Positions 13,574 to 26,638 of a DNA stretch of 64,000 nt are shown in pieces; the stretch's first letter is position 1; every line of letters starts with the position of its first letter. Origin of the DNA: Phallus indusiatus. Its lineage: Eukaryota > Basidiomycota > Agaricomycetes > Phallales > Phallaceae. Below the pieces are notes generated by a model. The model saw nothing but the letters and a program-made list of their open reading frames with translations. It did no database searches and was not told where the DNA came from. The position numbers and the translations under genes were made by a program. The stretch covers positions 49,592-113,591 of the forward strand of contig JAQFWX010000109.1 in the NCBI GenBank assembly GCA_027605045.1. Direction: 5' to 3'.

Positions 13574-16500
13574 TTGTTAGACCGAATGGACCAACTTAAT
13601 CCATGGTGGCTATCTGCCAGGCCTGGTCATCCACACGAACCTGCCACATCCGAGGGCCTGACAACAAATCAGGAGGACTGCGAGTTATCTCAACAAGATG
13701 ATGAGTTGTATCATCCGCGTGATAATGTGGCCGAAAATCATGACTATGGTCAGAAGCGTCGTCGTTTGGATGCAGGTGATCATGGAATTGACCATACATC
13801 TGCAACTTGGGACCCGAGTCGGAACGTTTCAGCAAAACCTGTGAGTATTTCCATCCGATATATTTATTACACTATTAGAATAGTTCGATACCAGGATGGT
13901 GTCAATATGAGGGAAGATGGCGCGATTCACAAAGAGACGAATGAACTAGTCTTGCAGCCTGAGCACTTGAGCTCGCAGCCTTTAAACGACGATTCTGTCC
14001 GTTGTCTCACTGTTTGTCATAAATGCTGTACTCAAGCAATTCACCTAGAATTGTACCTTAGCTGGTCAAAACAGCAATCTTCTCCCAAACACTGCCGGTG
14101 TTTCAATCGACGGTATAAAAATATCTGGTTAGTTCAGAATTTCTCATTCGGAGACTCAGTTTATCTCACTCGGGAATCGGGAATCCTATGAATAAAGATG
14201 TTTGCTTGCTTCATACTCCGCCAAAAAACAACCCGAAATACAAAATAGTGATCAAGTGCGGCATCAAAGACGATAAGGCTCCAGAAAGTATAGATAGGAG
14301 AGGGAATTGCGATAACAATCGCGTACTGTGGAACGAACCTTTCGTCTTGTATGTGAGATATTATGATCATGATCTTCCCAGATTTTTTATTTCATGTCGT
14401 CATTTAGTACCGGTGACATTACTGACGAGACTTTCTTGACTTTCACTGTGCGGAATAAACAATTTCCAAAGGATATTACGACCGGCACCTGGGAATGCCG
14501 GGCCATTGACTTATTCAAGATGCAAAGCAATTTCGGTTAGTTATGTTACTGAAAACATCGTCGTTAGTCTAGCATTTATAATATTGTCGCAGGCTCGTGC
14601 AAATTAGACGTCTCAGGAGAATGTCAATTAATATTCAACATCGAAAAAATATCTGGACTTGATGTTGTTTCGACAATGGTAGAACAAGCATCAGCAGAAT
14701 TGGGAAGCCTGCCGAATTTAGAAGCTCCAGCCCAGACTGCCAACTTTATCGATTCTGTGGCACAAGTCTACAATGATAATGAGAAGACCTGGACATCATT
14801 TCTCGAGACTTTTCGGGTCTTTATGAAAGTGATGGATAATGTTTCGGAGGTAAGTCCGTTAGCTAGTACACACTTATTTCCCTAAAAGCTTTTGAAGATA
14901 AATATATATGCTCAAACAGCGTGGACCATTCTGTCTGTCATTCCGAAGGTAATCGCACTTTTTCTTCCGGGTATGGAGAACTATATATATTAAATTTAAA
15001 AGACTATTCTATCGAAAAAACTGCGATGACAAAGTCAAACAGTTATGTGACAAGCTGAAGGACATTTACGAATACATTACGGTCGCGGAATGGTTTCGGG
15101 GGCTTACTACAGCCCAGTCTACAAACCAATACACGAACCACTCTATAGCTCGCTGGTCGACAATACTTTCCATGTTGGTTCGACAAACGATTGAATGTGT
15201 ATATTTTATCAGAGCGTACGGGATGGAAAGTACAGGTTGTGTCTCTCTCAAAATCATCCAATTGTGCAATCAAGTTTGACGTAAGTTTTAGCAAAAAACA
15301 TAGTCAAGGCAATTGGCGGGAGCGTTGATGCTAAGGTTCAAGCTTTCAACGACAAACTTGACTATTTCATGAAGATGATGACGGATTCAGTCATCCTTGA
15401 AACAGGCATCGTGACACTTCGTGTGTCTAAAGCATCTGAAAGAATCACCGACAAAATCACTGAACAAAGTACGTGGATCATCAAGGTTATATTATGTTAT
15501 TCTATTCATGACCCTTTTCACAAGACGAACTTACATTGCTCGGGGAAGTACCCTACGATTCTGGCGCTGGGTATTATTCAAATAAAGAATGTTTACCGGG
15601 GACTCGACAGGGGCTGATCAAGGAGATAATAGAATGGGTCATTAACGACTCATCGATGCAAATATTTGTGCTTAGTGGACAAGCAGGAAAAGGAAAATCC
15701 GCAGTAGCCACATACCATCGCTAGACTGTTCAAAGCACAGAATCGACTTGGGTCCATGTTCTGTTTCAATCGAAGCTATGCTGGCAGGCGAAATCGTCTT
15801 TTTAGCACTATATCCCGCAACCTGGCTGACGGCGACATCATGTGGCGAAAAGAATTAATAAAAGTTATTGAAAAAGACTCTGATGTCCGGAAGAAGGAGG
15901 ATGTCAGAACACAGTTTAACGAACTTATTATCAAGCCTTCGCAAAACGTGGCGACCGATAATGGACCCGTGGTTATTGTCGTGGATGCATTAGACGAGAG
16001 CGGAGACCGCGAAGAACGCAGGGAAATCCTAGAAATTCTCTTCAATGAATGGACGAAACTTCCGAAGAATTATCGTATGTTTGTGACCACTCGCCCGGAA
16101 CAAGACATCGAGGACCAATGTCAAGAATTTGATATCCCACGTAAACGGATGGACGAGGTTGATGGAGAGGAAACACATCGCGATATTGAAGCCTTTGTGT
16201 CCAATCGTTTAAAATCAATATCGTCAATTCTGGACAGCATAGACGGAAATTGGCGCAGCATATTAGCCAAGCGTGCAGAAGGTCTTTTCCAATGGGCGCA
16301 GACAGCCTGCCACTTCATAGATCCCACCACCAAATATTCAAAACTCATAAAGAAGAATTGGAAAGCCTGTATCTCAAACTCGTTTTCATCATTGAATGGA
16401 CTATATCGTCAAATCATCTTAAACCAGTCGGAAGCTAAGGACGATGATTTTGTTGAAGACTTCAAGACGATTGTAAGCGCGATCATAACTGCGTGGGAAC

Positions 16501-19500
16501 CCCTGTCGATAAATGCGCTACAAAATATTTTTGACGATATTGAAGATATCAAGTCAATACTCATTCCTTTCGGTTCTTTTTTTGTTGGTGTCCATGACCC
16601 GTCGACCCCCGTTCGACCTGTTCACACCTCTTTATTCGATTTTTTCATCTCCAAAAAAATCGCCGAGGAAATAAATGAGTATTACATCGACACGTCAGAC
16701 CAGAGTCGAATGACGCTCGGTTGTCTCAAAGTGATGAATCGGATGCTCTGTTTCAATATCTGTCAGCTTGAGACATCACACCTGCTCAATAAAGACGTGC
16801 CGAATTTCAAAGCACGTGTCGAGAAATCCATCCCATCTCATTTGTCGTACTCGTGTCTTTATTGGTCCTTCCATCTCCAATCCTCTCCTGTTAGCGAGGA
16901 ACTGATTCGTGAAATCCGGAGATTGATGGACGACGGGCTGTTGTATTATTTTGAAGCGTTCAGTTTACTGTCAGTTTCCTACGGCTGTGAGACGATGCGA
17001 GAAATAGCGCGTTGGTGTCAAGTGGGTGATTCTTTGCCTGTCGCATATATACCAATGGCTGAATCAGACGGTGATAGGACACAGATGACAGCTTGGCTGC
17101 GGATGCAATGGATGCATGCAGGTTTGCACATGATTTTGAGTACACGATGACTCAGAAGAGCACGCCACACATTTATCTCTCGGTCCTTCCGTTTACCCCT
17201 CGTGATTCATTTGTGTCCAAAAAGTATCTTGATAAGTATCTTGGACTGTTCACGTTCGATATTGGTCAACCTGTCAGTCCTTCACGCCCAATCGGTATCG
17301 CGCAGAGAGTTTGGTCTGAGAGTACTGCTTTTTCTCCGAACGACACATATATCGCAACTGAATCTAGGAGAGGTGAACTTCTTCTATGGAACTATATGAC
17401 AGGGGACCACCTCGCTTGTTTGAAAATTGGACGGGCTCGGGCGGTCTGTGATATCGTATATTCCCTTGATGGTGAATTGGTTTATTGTTGTTTTTCCGAT
17501 GGTGATATCCTAGTGTGGAATACGGGGACAAAGGAAACGAAGATAGAGAGATACGGGGAGATAGTCGGTGATGATAAGTATTATCGTTACACCATATCTT
17601 CGGACGGGCGCTTTATAATCCGATGGGTGATGAAAAAGGAGGTACTCGTTATTGATCGAAAAAGTCGTCAAATTGTCAAACGCTTCAGAGAGGAGTACAT
17701 TTACACCGCGATTTCTCCCAATGGAAACTGGGTTGCCCTTTGTGACTGGGAGAAGGTGTACATATGGGATACTAGAAATCAAACGCAGCACTGTGTCATA
17801 CCCGGCAGTCCTGGGTGGACACTGACACTCACTGACAGCTACACCGCATTTGAACAAGACGAGGCCACAATAGAGATCTGGGATTTACAGACAATCACTA
17901 AACTCACCGAAATTCTACACGGGGAGGAAATCATCGACCTTAAAAGCCTTCACCTTTCCCCCGATAATCAATATCTCCTTGTTACCTCCGATAAAACATG
18001 CTCGATATGGAGTGTATCTACGAGAGAATTAATCAGTCGATCCTATGTGGACGAACCGGTTGCCTATTTAGGGTTCTCATATGACTCCAAATCAATTGCA
18101 TTGTACACAGACGATCATACAGTCCACATTCAACAATGGGCTGAACACACTGATCCGCGTAGCAATGACCTTGAGACAGTGTACGAAATTTGGCTACGGG
18201 GTTCATATCTCATTCTTCATTATCAGTCGGTTGAACATAAACATCGCCTCCAGATCTCGGACGTTTCAACAACGAACTCGATTATCTTTGAAGTAGGACT
18301 TGAAGACAACGGACTCGTTAGTGTTGCTCCTGACGAGGAAAACGTTCATGTGGCATACCTCGGTCATCGCGGACTGCGTCTCTGGGACGACAGGGGGGGC
18401 GAAATCATTGTAGATGGATCAGTCCGTTCGATCACCGCACTTCTGTGTTTGGACAACTATCTTATTTCTGGATCTGGAAAAACCATTAATATATGGGATA
18501 TTTGTACCAAAATGACTCATGGTCCAATCAACCTGCTGTATGAACTGGAATCCCTTCTCCCCGTGCGAGGTACCCGGTTTGCTGTCAAATATGACGATAA
18601 AGTGGAAATTTGGGATTGCGATTCAGATGATAGCATAGGGAGATCATTTACTTTCGATTACCAGTTTTCCCCAATTTCCGTTTCCGTCAACAAGAAACAT
18701 GTTATATGCATGTCAAAGAAAGGTGTGGATATATTGAATCCGGCGGGAACGAACGTGAAATCATTTCCATTCTCACCTCATGATCCCACAAGGCAAAAAT
18801 CGCTCAATGGGAAGTATATGGCATGGACTGATTATCACAAAATAAATCTCTTCGATGTGGACACCGAAACATTGCTCGCTGGCCCATCGTTTAATCCACC
18901 GGCTTGGAACGTTTGGCTCTCCAATGACTCAAAATATATTATAACAGCATTCGTCGTCGGTGATCGTCGGCAGGGCCCTTAGATATCTGGGACATACAAT
19001 TCGAAAACATGATCACAAAAACAATTCAATTCCCATACGTTCCACAGACAGCAATCTTAGATCTGAGCAAAAGACGCTTGATAGTTATTCCTGAAAAGTG
19101 TCGGAATTGTTATATCTGGGACCTGGATAAGTATCAGATAATGTCTTCTGTGTACTACGCTCGTCAACTCACCGACGATGATTCTGACATCGAGGGGTGA
19201 GTTTTACATCATTTGGATTCAATGTGATTCATTAAAAGAGACCTCAGAACATCGATATCGTCCAAGACGGAGACACTGGATTATGGATCAATGACAGGGG
19301 GGAAAGCTTCACTTCCCACTTCGCCTGAAGTGAAGTCTCGAGAATTTACCGGCTGGGTGTTGGGTTTGCAGGGCGAACGTTTGTTTTGGGTTCCAGAAAA
19401 ATTGAGACCAGGGTTTTGGTTTTCATGGACAACGCATACGCCATATCGAAACGCTACAAAACTAAATTTCACAAATTTCGTACATGGTTCTGACTGGACA

Positions 19501-19524
19501 AAATGTAAATCCGGAAATAACTAA
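13574..19524 (+). pseudogene. C2-like/NACHT/WD40 STAND protein, copy 2, disrupted
   Basis: Tandem paralogue of the gene ending at 4920, with the same domain order and intron positions. The N-terminal part (about 13574-14350) is only partly resolved. It includes a hydrophilic leader and a C2-like segment with NNRVLWNEPF, followed by exons at 14408-14535, 14593-14849 and 14898-14948. Three changes break the frame relative to copy 1: a 2-nt shortfall around 15015-15023 in the helical region, one extra base at 15711-15716 just after Walker A (GQAGKGKS), which leads to TAG at 15722, and a 7-nt loss near 18973-18979, which leads to TAG at 18980. Matching introns include 17022-17077 and 19197-19247, and the C-terminal exon (TGWVLGLQGERLFWVP) ends at 19524. 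Long stretches stay open between the breaks, so inactivation looks recent. An unusual splice rescue is possible but needs three coincidences. Confidence 0.82.
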
Positions 19525-19649
19525 AGCCCAAGGTCGAATTCTTAACAAATACATGTATTTTGTATAAAAAATTGAATATAGTTTGTATTTCCAGCATTTA
19601 TTTATACACAAAACACTTGTTTCCTTCGCATCGATGTTTCCGTCTTTTT

Positions 19650-21270
19650 ACATAGAACGTTGGAACTTTGGAATTGAGCCTCAACCGGTCCTGTTCTCTT
19701 CGGAGCTCCGAACATCGGTCAAGGAGTATTAGTCCCAAAATTTCTTTTCCATTACCGCGTTTAACTCCACTTTCATCTAATGTGGGTAACTACAAATCTG
19801 ATTGTCGTTACGTTGTCAGGTTCCTTGAAAGCTTGGCGATAAGTTCTTCAAACTGCGTTTCGACATCCTTTTTCTTTCGAACCGCCGACGTGTTAATAGT
19901 ATTCACTAATTCTTTTTGTCAGAAGGTGTCACTGTCAGCCAAGTCGCGAGATAAAGTACTGAAAAGACAGTTGCGTCGGTCTTTGTAACATCTATTGAAA
20001 CAGAACATAGACCCGACCGAGCCGGTCTTGTTTTTGAAATCTTCCAGCAATATTTATGTGCCACTGCGGATTTCCTTACTCTCGCTTTTCTACTCAGTAT
20101 GAGAATTTGAGGCGATGTATCGCTGTTGAATCATTCTAGTATTTTATTGATCAAGTTCTGACGAGTTTCTGGTAAACATCGTTTTCCAGGAATAAATCTA
20201 GCGTCAGGGTCATAGGGCATTTTCCCAAGCAGCATTAAATAAGTTATCTAGCGAAAAATGGATATCATACCAATCATATGAGAAAAAAAGAGATAGTGAA
20301 CCTACTCAGCCCATTGACTTTCTCAAACACACGAAGTGTTACAACGCTTGTTTCGAGATTGACCGAATCCGTCATAAGTTTCATACTTCGAAATCACACT
20401 CCCGCTGTTTCCCCTGGACACATTTTTTAATAGTCGTTTCGCACTCGTAATGTAGTCAAACATCCTTCAGTTTTTTTACATACAACTGTTTGACTTGATC
20501 ATACGGATCTTCTGCGCGATAACAGCATTACAAAACCAAAATATGTAAGTCGCCACGCCAAGGAGGAAAAGAGTGCGCTTTACTTTCGGAATCACAGACA
20601 GGATACTACCCCACGCTATCCAAACGTATGGGCTTATCTATTATCAATATTAGAGAAAGATAAAGATGTGTTTCCAATAAAATTACTTCGGAAATAGTAT
20701 CCATTACTCCCATGAAAACTCGAACTTTGTCGATGAACAATGACCAGGTATCCTCGTTATCGTTATAGACTTTCACTGCGGAGATGGTAAAGTCAGTGGT
20801 CTCAGCTGGAGCTTCCAAATTCCGGTAGATTTGCTGACGCTACTAACGTTTCTTCTATTACTTCCGTAATGACGTCGAATGGTTTTAAAAAAATGACAAT
20901 TGAAGTTTCCCAGAATTTTTGATTTCTGCAATTCGTGTAAGTGCTATGATAACCATATCCTTTCGGTAATATGCCTAATCGAACTAGTTTTCATCTAGCA
21001 GGTCAGTGTCGCGACGTTCGCAAAAGCCATTTCTGCTGTTACGAAAAACTCGATGGATCTGGACGACGGTAAAAGTTTGAGTCTTGTCAGTGCATTAAAT
21101 TGTGACATCAGATGTCGTCAAAAATATGATTTCTGACATATGAGAGAGACTCGTTCCAGATGACCGGGTGATTATTACAATGGTCACTTTTCTCGTTCCC
21201 CTTTGTGACTCGTTTTGTTTCGCTTCTGTACTTGATCACAAGCTGGAACTTGGGATGGATTGTCCATGAG
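19650..21270 (-). pseudogene. Truncated inverted relic of a NACHT-WD40 gene
   Basis: Read on the minus strand, the relic starts near 21265 with a C2-like stretch (PKFQLVIKYR ... VIWNES) that matches copy 2. It continues through IEFFVTAEMAF, the helical exon with VYNDNEDTWSLFIDKVRVF (20818-20606), a damaged LPGTR/Walker A region (RKARVRKS in place of GQAGVGKS, about 20050-20090), and a NACHT stretch with FSTLSRDLADSDTF followed by an in-frame TGA (about 19930). Similarity ends after the LDESG Walker B tail near 19650. The second half of NACHT and all WD repeats are absent. It lies about 125 bases beyond the 3' end of copy 2, in opposite orientation. Confidence 0.8.
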
Positions 21271-22908
21271 AATGGAGGATTGAAGCAAACAACTTTCAGC
21301 GGAAAAATTATGAGATCAACCAGAACTTGAATGAGAGAACTCTGAAATCACCCGATATTTTTATACCACAATTAAATGCGGTTAAGCAGAAAGAGCGCGG
21401 GAGTGTGCTCCGAAGCGCTTGAAGTATTTATGTGGCGTCTGACTTGAATCTTGGTTTAGTCCCCACTCATTGCTTCGGTGCTTTCCCCCTCGACTTTCAT
21501 TGGCCGAGAATAATGCAGAATCTCCATTCAAAGTTGAAGAACACTAGCGTTTAGCTTCCGGATTCATCGTGTCTTGGAAAAAGCGAGCGATACCTCAGTG
21601 GATGCCAAGGTTGACAGTCGCCACGAGGTCAGGGGGGCGTGTGTACCTCGCTTTCAAAGCGACGTCTATAAAGTGATAATTCGATCGTTCACAGATGCTG
21701 AGAGGATGCTGCCTAGATCTAAGAATCTCAGATAGTATAGCTCAAAGACGAAAACGAGGTAAAATCCCACGTCTGATCTTTGGAATCAGAATGAAAATAA
21801 AGAGTGACAAAAATATACCACATACGTTTCACGTCGAGGTCCTCTTAATGAGTGGACGTTCTCAATATATTACAGTAGCGCAGTTACCTCACATGCAGGC
21901 CTATAAGAAGGAAATAGACGTTGATATCGGCGGCAGGCGCACATCGCAAGTTTACGGCACTCCTCAGTGTTCAAGCAGCGGAAAGCTTAGAATTCGGCAG
22001 TAACGGCGACCTTGAAGCTCGATTTGAGTTTTGAGCCATGATCCACTCCCTAAAGATGTTCAATCTGGAGAACCCAACTTGAAGCTGATGTGAGCTTTGC
22101 CACTTACCATCAGATATACTCCCGAGGAGTTATCGATTAACATTTAAGGGTCTTTTCACGGATGTTTTTAGACCCTAAGCATTCTCGGGTCAAACAGGCT
22201 AAATTAGAATAGGGATAGTTCTTGCGGAAATCCTAGGATTTTAAGAACTGAAGAACGGTGTATATATCATTTATATGTTGATATGCTACACCAGGAGTTG
22301 AGATGAGTGAGCTCACCTAAAACCTAATTACAAATAAAACCGACTTACCAATTTATTTTTCATGATCCCAAAAAGAAACGGTTGAGTGATAGCAATAAAA
22401 AACAGTTTTATAAGCAGTGTCTGACTCCGTACTGGTAGGAGTTTTTTATCCGCTTACTTATGTAATGCTTTTTTTTTGCATGGCTCGGAGCTTTCAAGTA
22501 AAACCCTTTTTCCCTGCGCTGTTCCGACACCCTAGATCCCTTAATAAGGTCGTATTTCCTTTCTTGTGATTCTTTTTAAGGGAACATTTTTGCTGCAGTT
22601 TTATTATTGGTCTTACGCAGATCATACGTATAATCCTATATTTATATGAGATCAACCCAGCGCGCACCGAGATTGGATGGACGACAACTTCGACTCAAAT
22701 CTTAATTTGTTGCGTTGCCGGAAACGATCCCAGTCGCAACTCTACCCTATACCAGCCGCTATCTTGGTTGTAAGGAATGGGTCAAAAAGTATCCCTTAGA
22801 GCGAGCGGGGAGAGACACACCATTCTGGTACGGGAATGCACACTTATTACTTCTCTTGCCATCCGACACTGATGCGTCACCAAGAGGAATGATATAGCTG
22901 AATCTTCA
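21271..22908. other. Intergenic, no supported gene
   Basis: A frame at 21695-22003 (102 codons) has no recognised motif. The segment from 22030 to 22660 is AT-rich and stop-rich. The 5' flank of the next gene lies at its end. Confidence 0.45.
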
Positions 22909-23699
22909 ATGCTGCAGCGGTTTTACTCAGTCCTCGCGGCTAGTTTGCGGGGCGGAACGAATGCGAGACCCGGTTTGCCAATGGAGCTCGTCATTTACAT
23001 CATGAGACTGGCCGATTGTGTGCTGTTATCCATGTACACACGGGTTTCGACGAAGAGTTTCGTCGTTCATTCGAGCGACTCAGATCCGAAATCGCAGACT
23101 TGTTTGCTGTCGGATCCTGTGTCTAAAAGAATGGTGTCTCGTCTTGCCAAAATGCGTCTCACGACAAACTCACACGACCAGGGCTGGTGCAGTGATCCGA
23201 GCAGTGGAAGTTGGACTTGGTTTGAAATCTCCTTAATAGAACGCGACGGGGAGGAAGGTGGCTTTCGGGTCAAGAAGATAAAAAAGAAGTATACCAGCGA
23301 CGCACAAGCAGGTAAAGAACCATATCTTTTGTAGCTTTTGCCATTCACGAATTTTCTTTTTTTACAACAGAAAATTCAATATCCTCATCGTATTCCCTAG
23401 AACATCGACATAGGACGTTACTTGGGTCGAACGGCACAACCAACAACAGCACGATTAGCGATGACTCAAGGATACCCGAGTACTGTCCTCTTTCATGGAT
23501 ATCCCATCGTAATCGTCAAGCCACCTCCCAATTCAGTATATACGAAGGAGTTGAGTTCGGTCCTGACCATGAAATCTGGAGTCATATCTCCGAAGGAGAC
23601 CGAATTCTTGTTCGCGCGTTTGCGCAATACGCCGGGTGGACGAATTATGTTGATATGTCTGTGCTGAGATTGTGGGAATGGTTTGATCCAACGAGCTAA
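22909..23699 (+). CDS. Agaric conserved hypothetical protein with DQGW / WTWFE motifs
   Basis: Two exons, 22909-23311 and 23371-23699, joined by a 59-nt intron (GTAAAG...CAACAG), give 243 residues in frame. Near the N-terminus is LPMELVIYIMRLAD (about residues 24-37), which resembles the first helix of an F-box. It is followed by TTNSHDQGWCSDPSSGSWTWFEISL (quoted in parts: DQGW, WTWFE), then after the intron ISEGDRILVRAFAQYAGWTNYVDMS and a WEWFDPTS end. From memory, proteins with the DQGW...WSWFE and GDRI...GWVN pattern are common in Agaricomycetes and have no known biochemical role. It could be a degenerate F-box adaptor; the motif match is weak. The start ATG is chosen because it opens the longest consistent frame; LPMELV falls soon after it, as usual for the family. 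Confidence 0.72.
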
Positions 23700-25348
23700 A
23701 CTTTTTTTTTCTGAATTGTGATATTACTCATTGCATATACACTGCTGTCTATTTAAAATCCATACTATACTATAATCATTCCATAATCTCCTTGTAGTCT
23801 CTTCAGTATTTGACCGTGACAGTCGCGTAGTCACACTCCCTGAGGTCTTTCTGATCGACGCTGACCTATCAAATCGGGGATGTTTCAGTTGCTGTTCAAC
23901 GTTCAACCCAGTTCAACCCTCGGAGAAGTGCTGGATGATTTCCACGGAGCATTAGGACCCTTCAAAATTTCGGGATTCATATGTATCGAGATTCACTCCG
24001 TTCGTCAAATTTTGTTGCAAATGGAAAAAAAATTTAGGTAAAAGTGTCTTGAAGCAATCATTCAACGATTATTGAAGGCGAAGACTATCTTATAATGAAA
24101 ACTCAACCCTGGAATTCGAAGAGATTTCCGCGGAGAATCCGTCTTTTGGCAAATGGTTTATCAGTGCTGGCATCGGGCTAATGGGGATGCCATAGATGGC
24201 AACTACCATTCGGGGCATGTTTCATGTGCTTGTGGCTTTCCAGATTTCCTGAATCCTTGAAGCGTCTAAGGTGTCAACTTGCAAAGGTTAAATGCCCCCG
24301 AATCGCCGGCTGCGATTTTGAAAGAAATTTTCCTTATGGGTATAAGAAACCTTGACGGTTTGTTTTCCTTTCACCAGGTATACTTTCTTCTAGTTTTCCG
24401 CTCAGCAAATACTGAGCTCGTCACGTATAGTATCAAGGGCAAGTTCGGTTTGTGCAGTGAGATGAGTACCGTTAGCTGGGCTATAAATCTCTTAAAGTTC
24501 TGTCAACATGATCCAACTCTCTCCAGTTGTTTGATGAAGATTTGGGCGGTATCGTTGGATGATTTGAAAGTGCTATCCCGTATTACTCCGCATTGGTATC
24601 CTTTAACAAAGCTCTTACCGTTCGAGTCGGACGTAGTCTCTGTCCGATCAAAGTGGCTCGTTAAATGGAAACAATCGATTCGAAGAGAGTTTTAGCATAC
24701 GAGAAATGACTAATGACAGGTCAATTAGATATGAGAGCAATTGATTTCTGACCATCACGTCAAAACAAGTGAGTCCAGCTGCTTTCTGTGAGCTTTTCAG
24801 TTTCTGGAGCCTGAGCCCGATCCTTCCGCCAGTCAAGGGTTTCTGTGCAAAAAAGCTATTGACGGGAGTCAGGAGGCAACTATCAAAAGTCTATTGTGGA
24901 TTAGGAGGGTTTAGCTTGAGAACTTAAGAAAAACAGATCGAGACAGAATTCAACAAAGAAAATACGGAAGCAAAAACATTTTCCACGATGTAACACCGGA
25001 CGATCGACTCAAAAACGTCAATGACTTTCATAGCCCAAGTGGACATGAGCACTGCTATCCTCATTGTCTAATGAATTACCCGTATCTGTCTAGATTTTAA
25101 ACTTAGAATATAAATGGAATACTTTTCACGGGGACACGGGTAACTTCGTGCTTCAATTGGTAGAATGACGATGAAGCGCCAGCCCACGTTTAAACCAGTT
25201 TTCGGACTTGAAATTAGAAGAATGAAATATACTTTTAGAGTGATACATTTATTGTAATATAAGACCTTAATGGTTTAGAAACAGGTTTTTCGCGTCGACA
25301 ACAACGCCAAGCCCCCATACGCGCCCACAACACTTTTTCCTCCTCGTT
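23700..25348. other. Intergenic, no supported gene
   Basis: A frame at 24279-24695 (138 codons) lacks any motif I know. The rest is stop-rich. About 100 bases before IMP4 there is pyrimidine-rich sequence (ACACTTTTTCCTCCTCG) typical of a short 5' leader. Confidence 0.45.
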
Positions 25349-26491
25349 ATGGTTCGTATTTACGTTCCTCATTTCTGCCATTCACCAACACTTTATACGA
25401 TCAGCTTCGACGGCAAGTCAGAGAACGAAGGCAGTATATCTATGCGAAATCCTTAGAAGCCCAAGAACGTCAAACATATGAGCGCAAGCAGAAGGTCAAG
25501 GAAGCGTTAGCTTCAGGAAGAAAGCTTCCGACTGAACTACGAAAAGATGCGAAGGAAATTGCAAAAGATCTACCTTATGATGAGGCTCAGACTGGTATAA
25601 GTCCCCTGTCCGCGCTGTGTTGAACACGTAACGATTTTGTCGTTTTTTTAGAACCTACGACCCACTATGACGACGAGTATGCTCGAGCTGGCGTTCTTGA
25701 CCCTAAAATTGTGATCACAACATCTCGAGATCCCAGTTCTAAGCTTCTTCAATTTTCAAAAGTATGCCATTTGATTCACGTCCCTGTTCAGGTGTCTTCA
25801 TCTTTTGTTAGGAAATGCGTCTCGTATTCCCAAACTCTCATCGTATCAATCGAGGATCATATGTCGTCAAAGAATTAGCGGCGGCGTGCAGAGCCAACGA
25901 CGTCACGGATCTTATCATATTACATGAACATCGAGGCGTACCCGACGCTATGATTGTTTCACATTTCCCGCACGGTCCTACGATTTACTTCACTCTTCAT
26001 AATGTTACCCTCCGACACGACGTGGCTGTTCATGGTGAATCAACGGTATCGGAACAATACCCTCATCTAATATTTGAAGGGTTCAGCTCGCGACTCGGTA
26101 AACGCGTAATGGACATACTTCGCTATCTGTTTCCTGTACCAAAAGAAGATGCTAAACGTGTAATGACCTATGCAAACCAGAATGATTTCATTGCCTTTCG
26201 GTACGGGGTTCTTTTCTATGTGTTAACTCACACATTTGAGCTGAAATATGCTGTTTAGTCATCACGTTTTTGTCAAAAATTCCCATAAGGATGTACAATT
26301 GGCCGAAGTCGGGCCTCGGTTCGAAATGAAACGTGAGTGTTATTACGTGTCCGGTTTCCTTTGCATGCTCTTAACCCATCTCTCTTGAAGCGTACGAGAT
26401 ACGATTGGGAACCATAGAGCAAACGGAAGCCGACCGAGAATGGGTACTAGCAAATTATACACGGACTTCGAAAAAGAGACGTCATTTATGA
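25349..26491 (+). CDS. IMP4: IMP4, U3 snoRNP / SSU processome Brix-domain protein
   Basis: Nucleolar protein that binds the U3 snoRNA-pre-rRNA duplex with MPP10 and IMP3 during 18S rRNA maturation. Six exons: 25349-25351, 25405-25594, 25652-25761, 25812-26200, 26259-26332 and 26391-26491. They give 288 residues, close to the human length of 291. Recognition is direct: LRRQVRERRQYIYAKS at the start, DPKIVITTSRDPSSKL, RGSYVVKEL, HEHRGVPDAMIVSHFP, GPTIYFTLHNV, GFSSRLGKRVMDILRYLFPVP, QNDFIAFRHHV and VGPRFEMKPYEIRLGT. The first intron (25352-25404) follows the start codon directly, so exon 1 codes for methionine only; without it no ATG precedes LRRQ in frame. AATAAA follows at 26544. The same-strand HAD gene starts 147 bases downstream. 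No damage seen. Confidence 0.96.
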
Positions 26492-26543
26492 GAGTGCCCC
26501 CTTTCTGTATCAAGTGTATTGACATCCTAGGGTCTTATTCCTA

Positions 26544-26549
26544 AATAAA
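26544..26549 (+). promoter_or_regulatory. Poly(A) signal AATAAA of IMP4
   Basis: Hexamer 53 bases after the IMP4 stop, within the 147-base gap before the next gene. Confidence 0.45.
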
Positions 26550-26638
26550 AAGGCAGCCAATAGCCATGCATGAATGCCAGTGCATTACCGTCTATCTTGT
26601 TTATAAGCCTTGAATTAGTAATCCGCGCCTATCTCACT

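Noticed and set aside
14353..14381. 29-nt intron in NACHT-WD40 copy 2
   Set aside because: Too short; the donor at 14349 with the acceptor at 14407 gives a 59-nt intron and a better C2-like reading.
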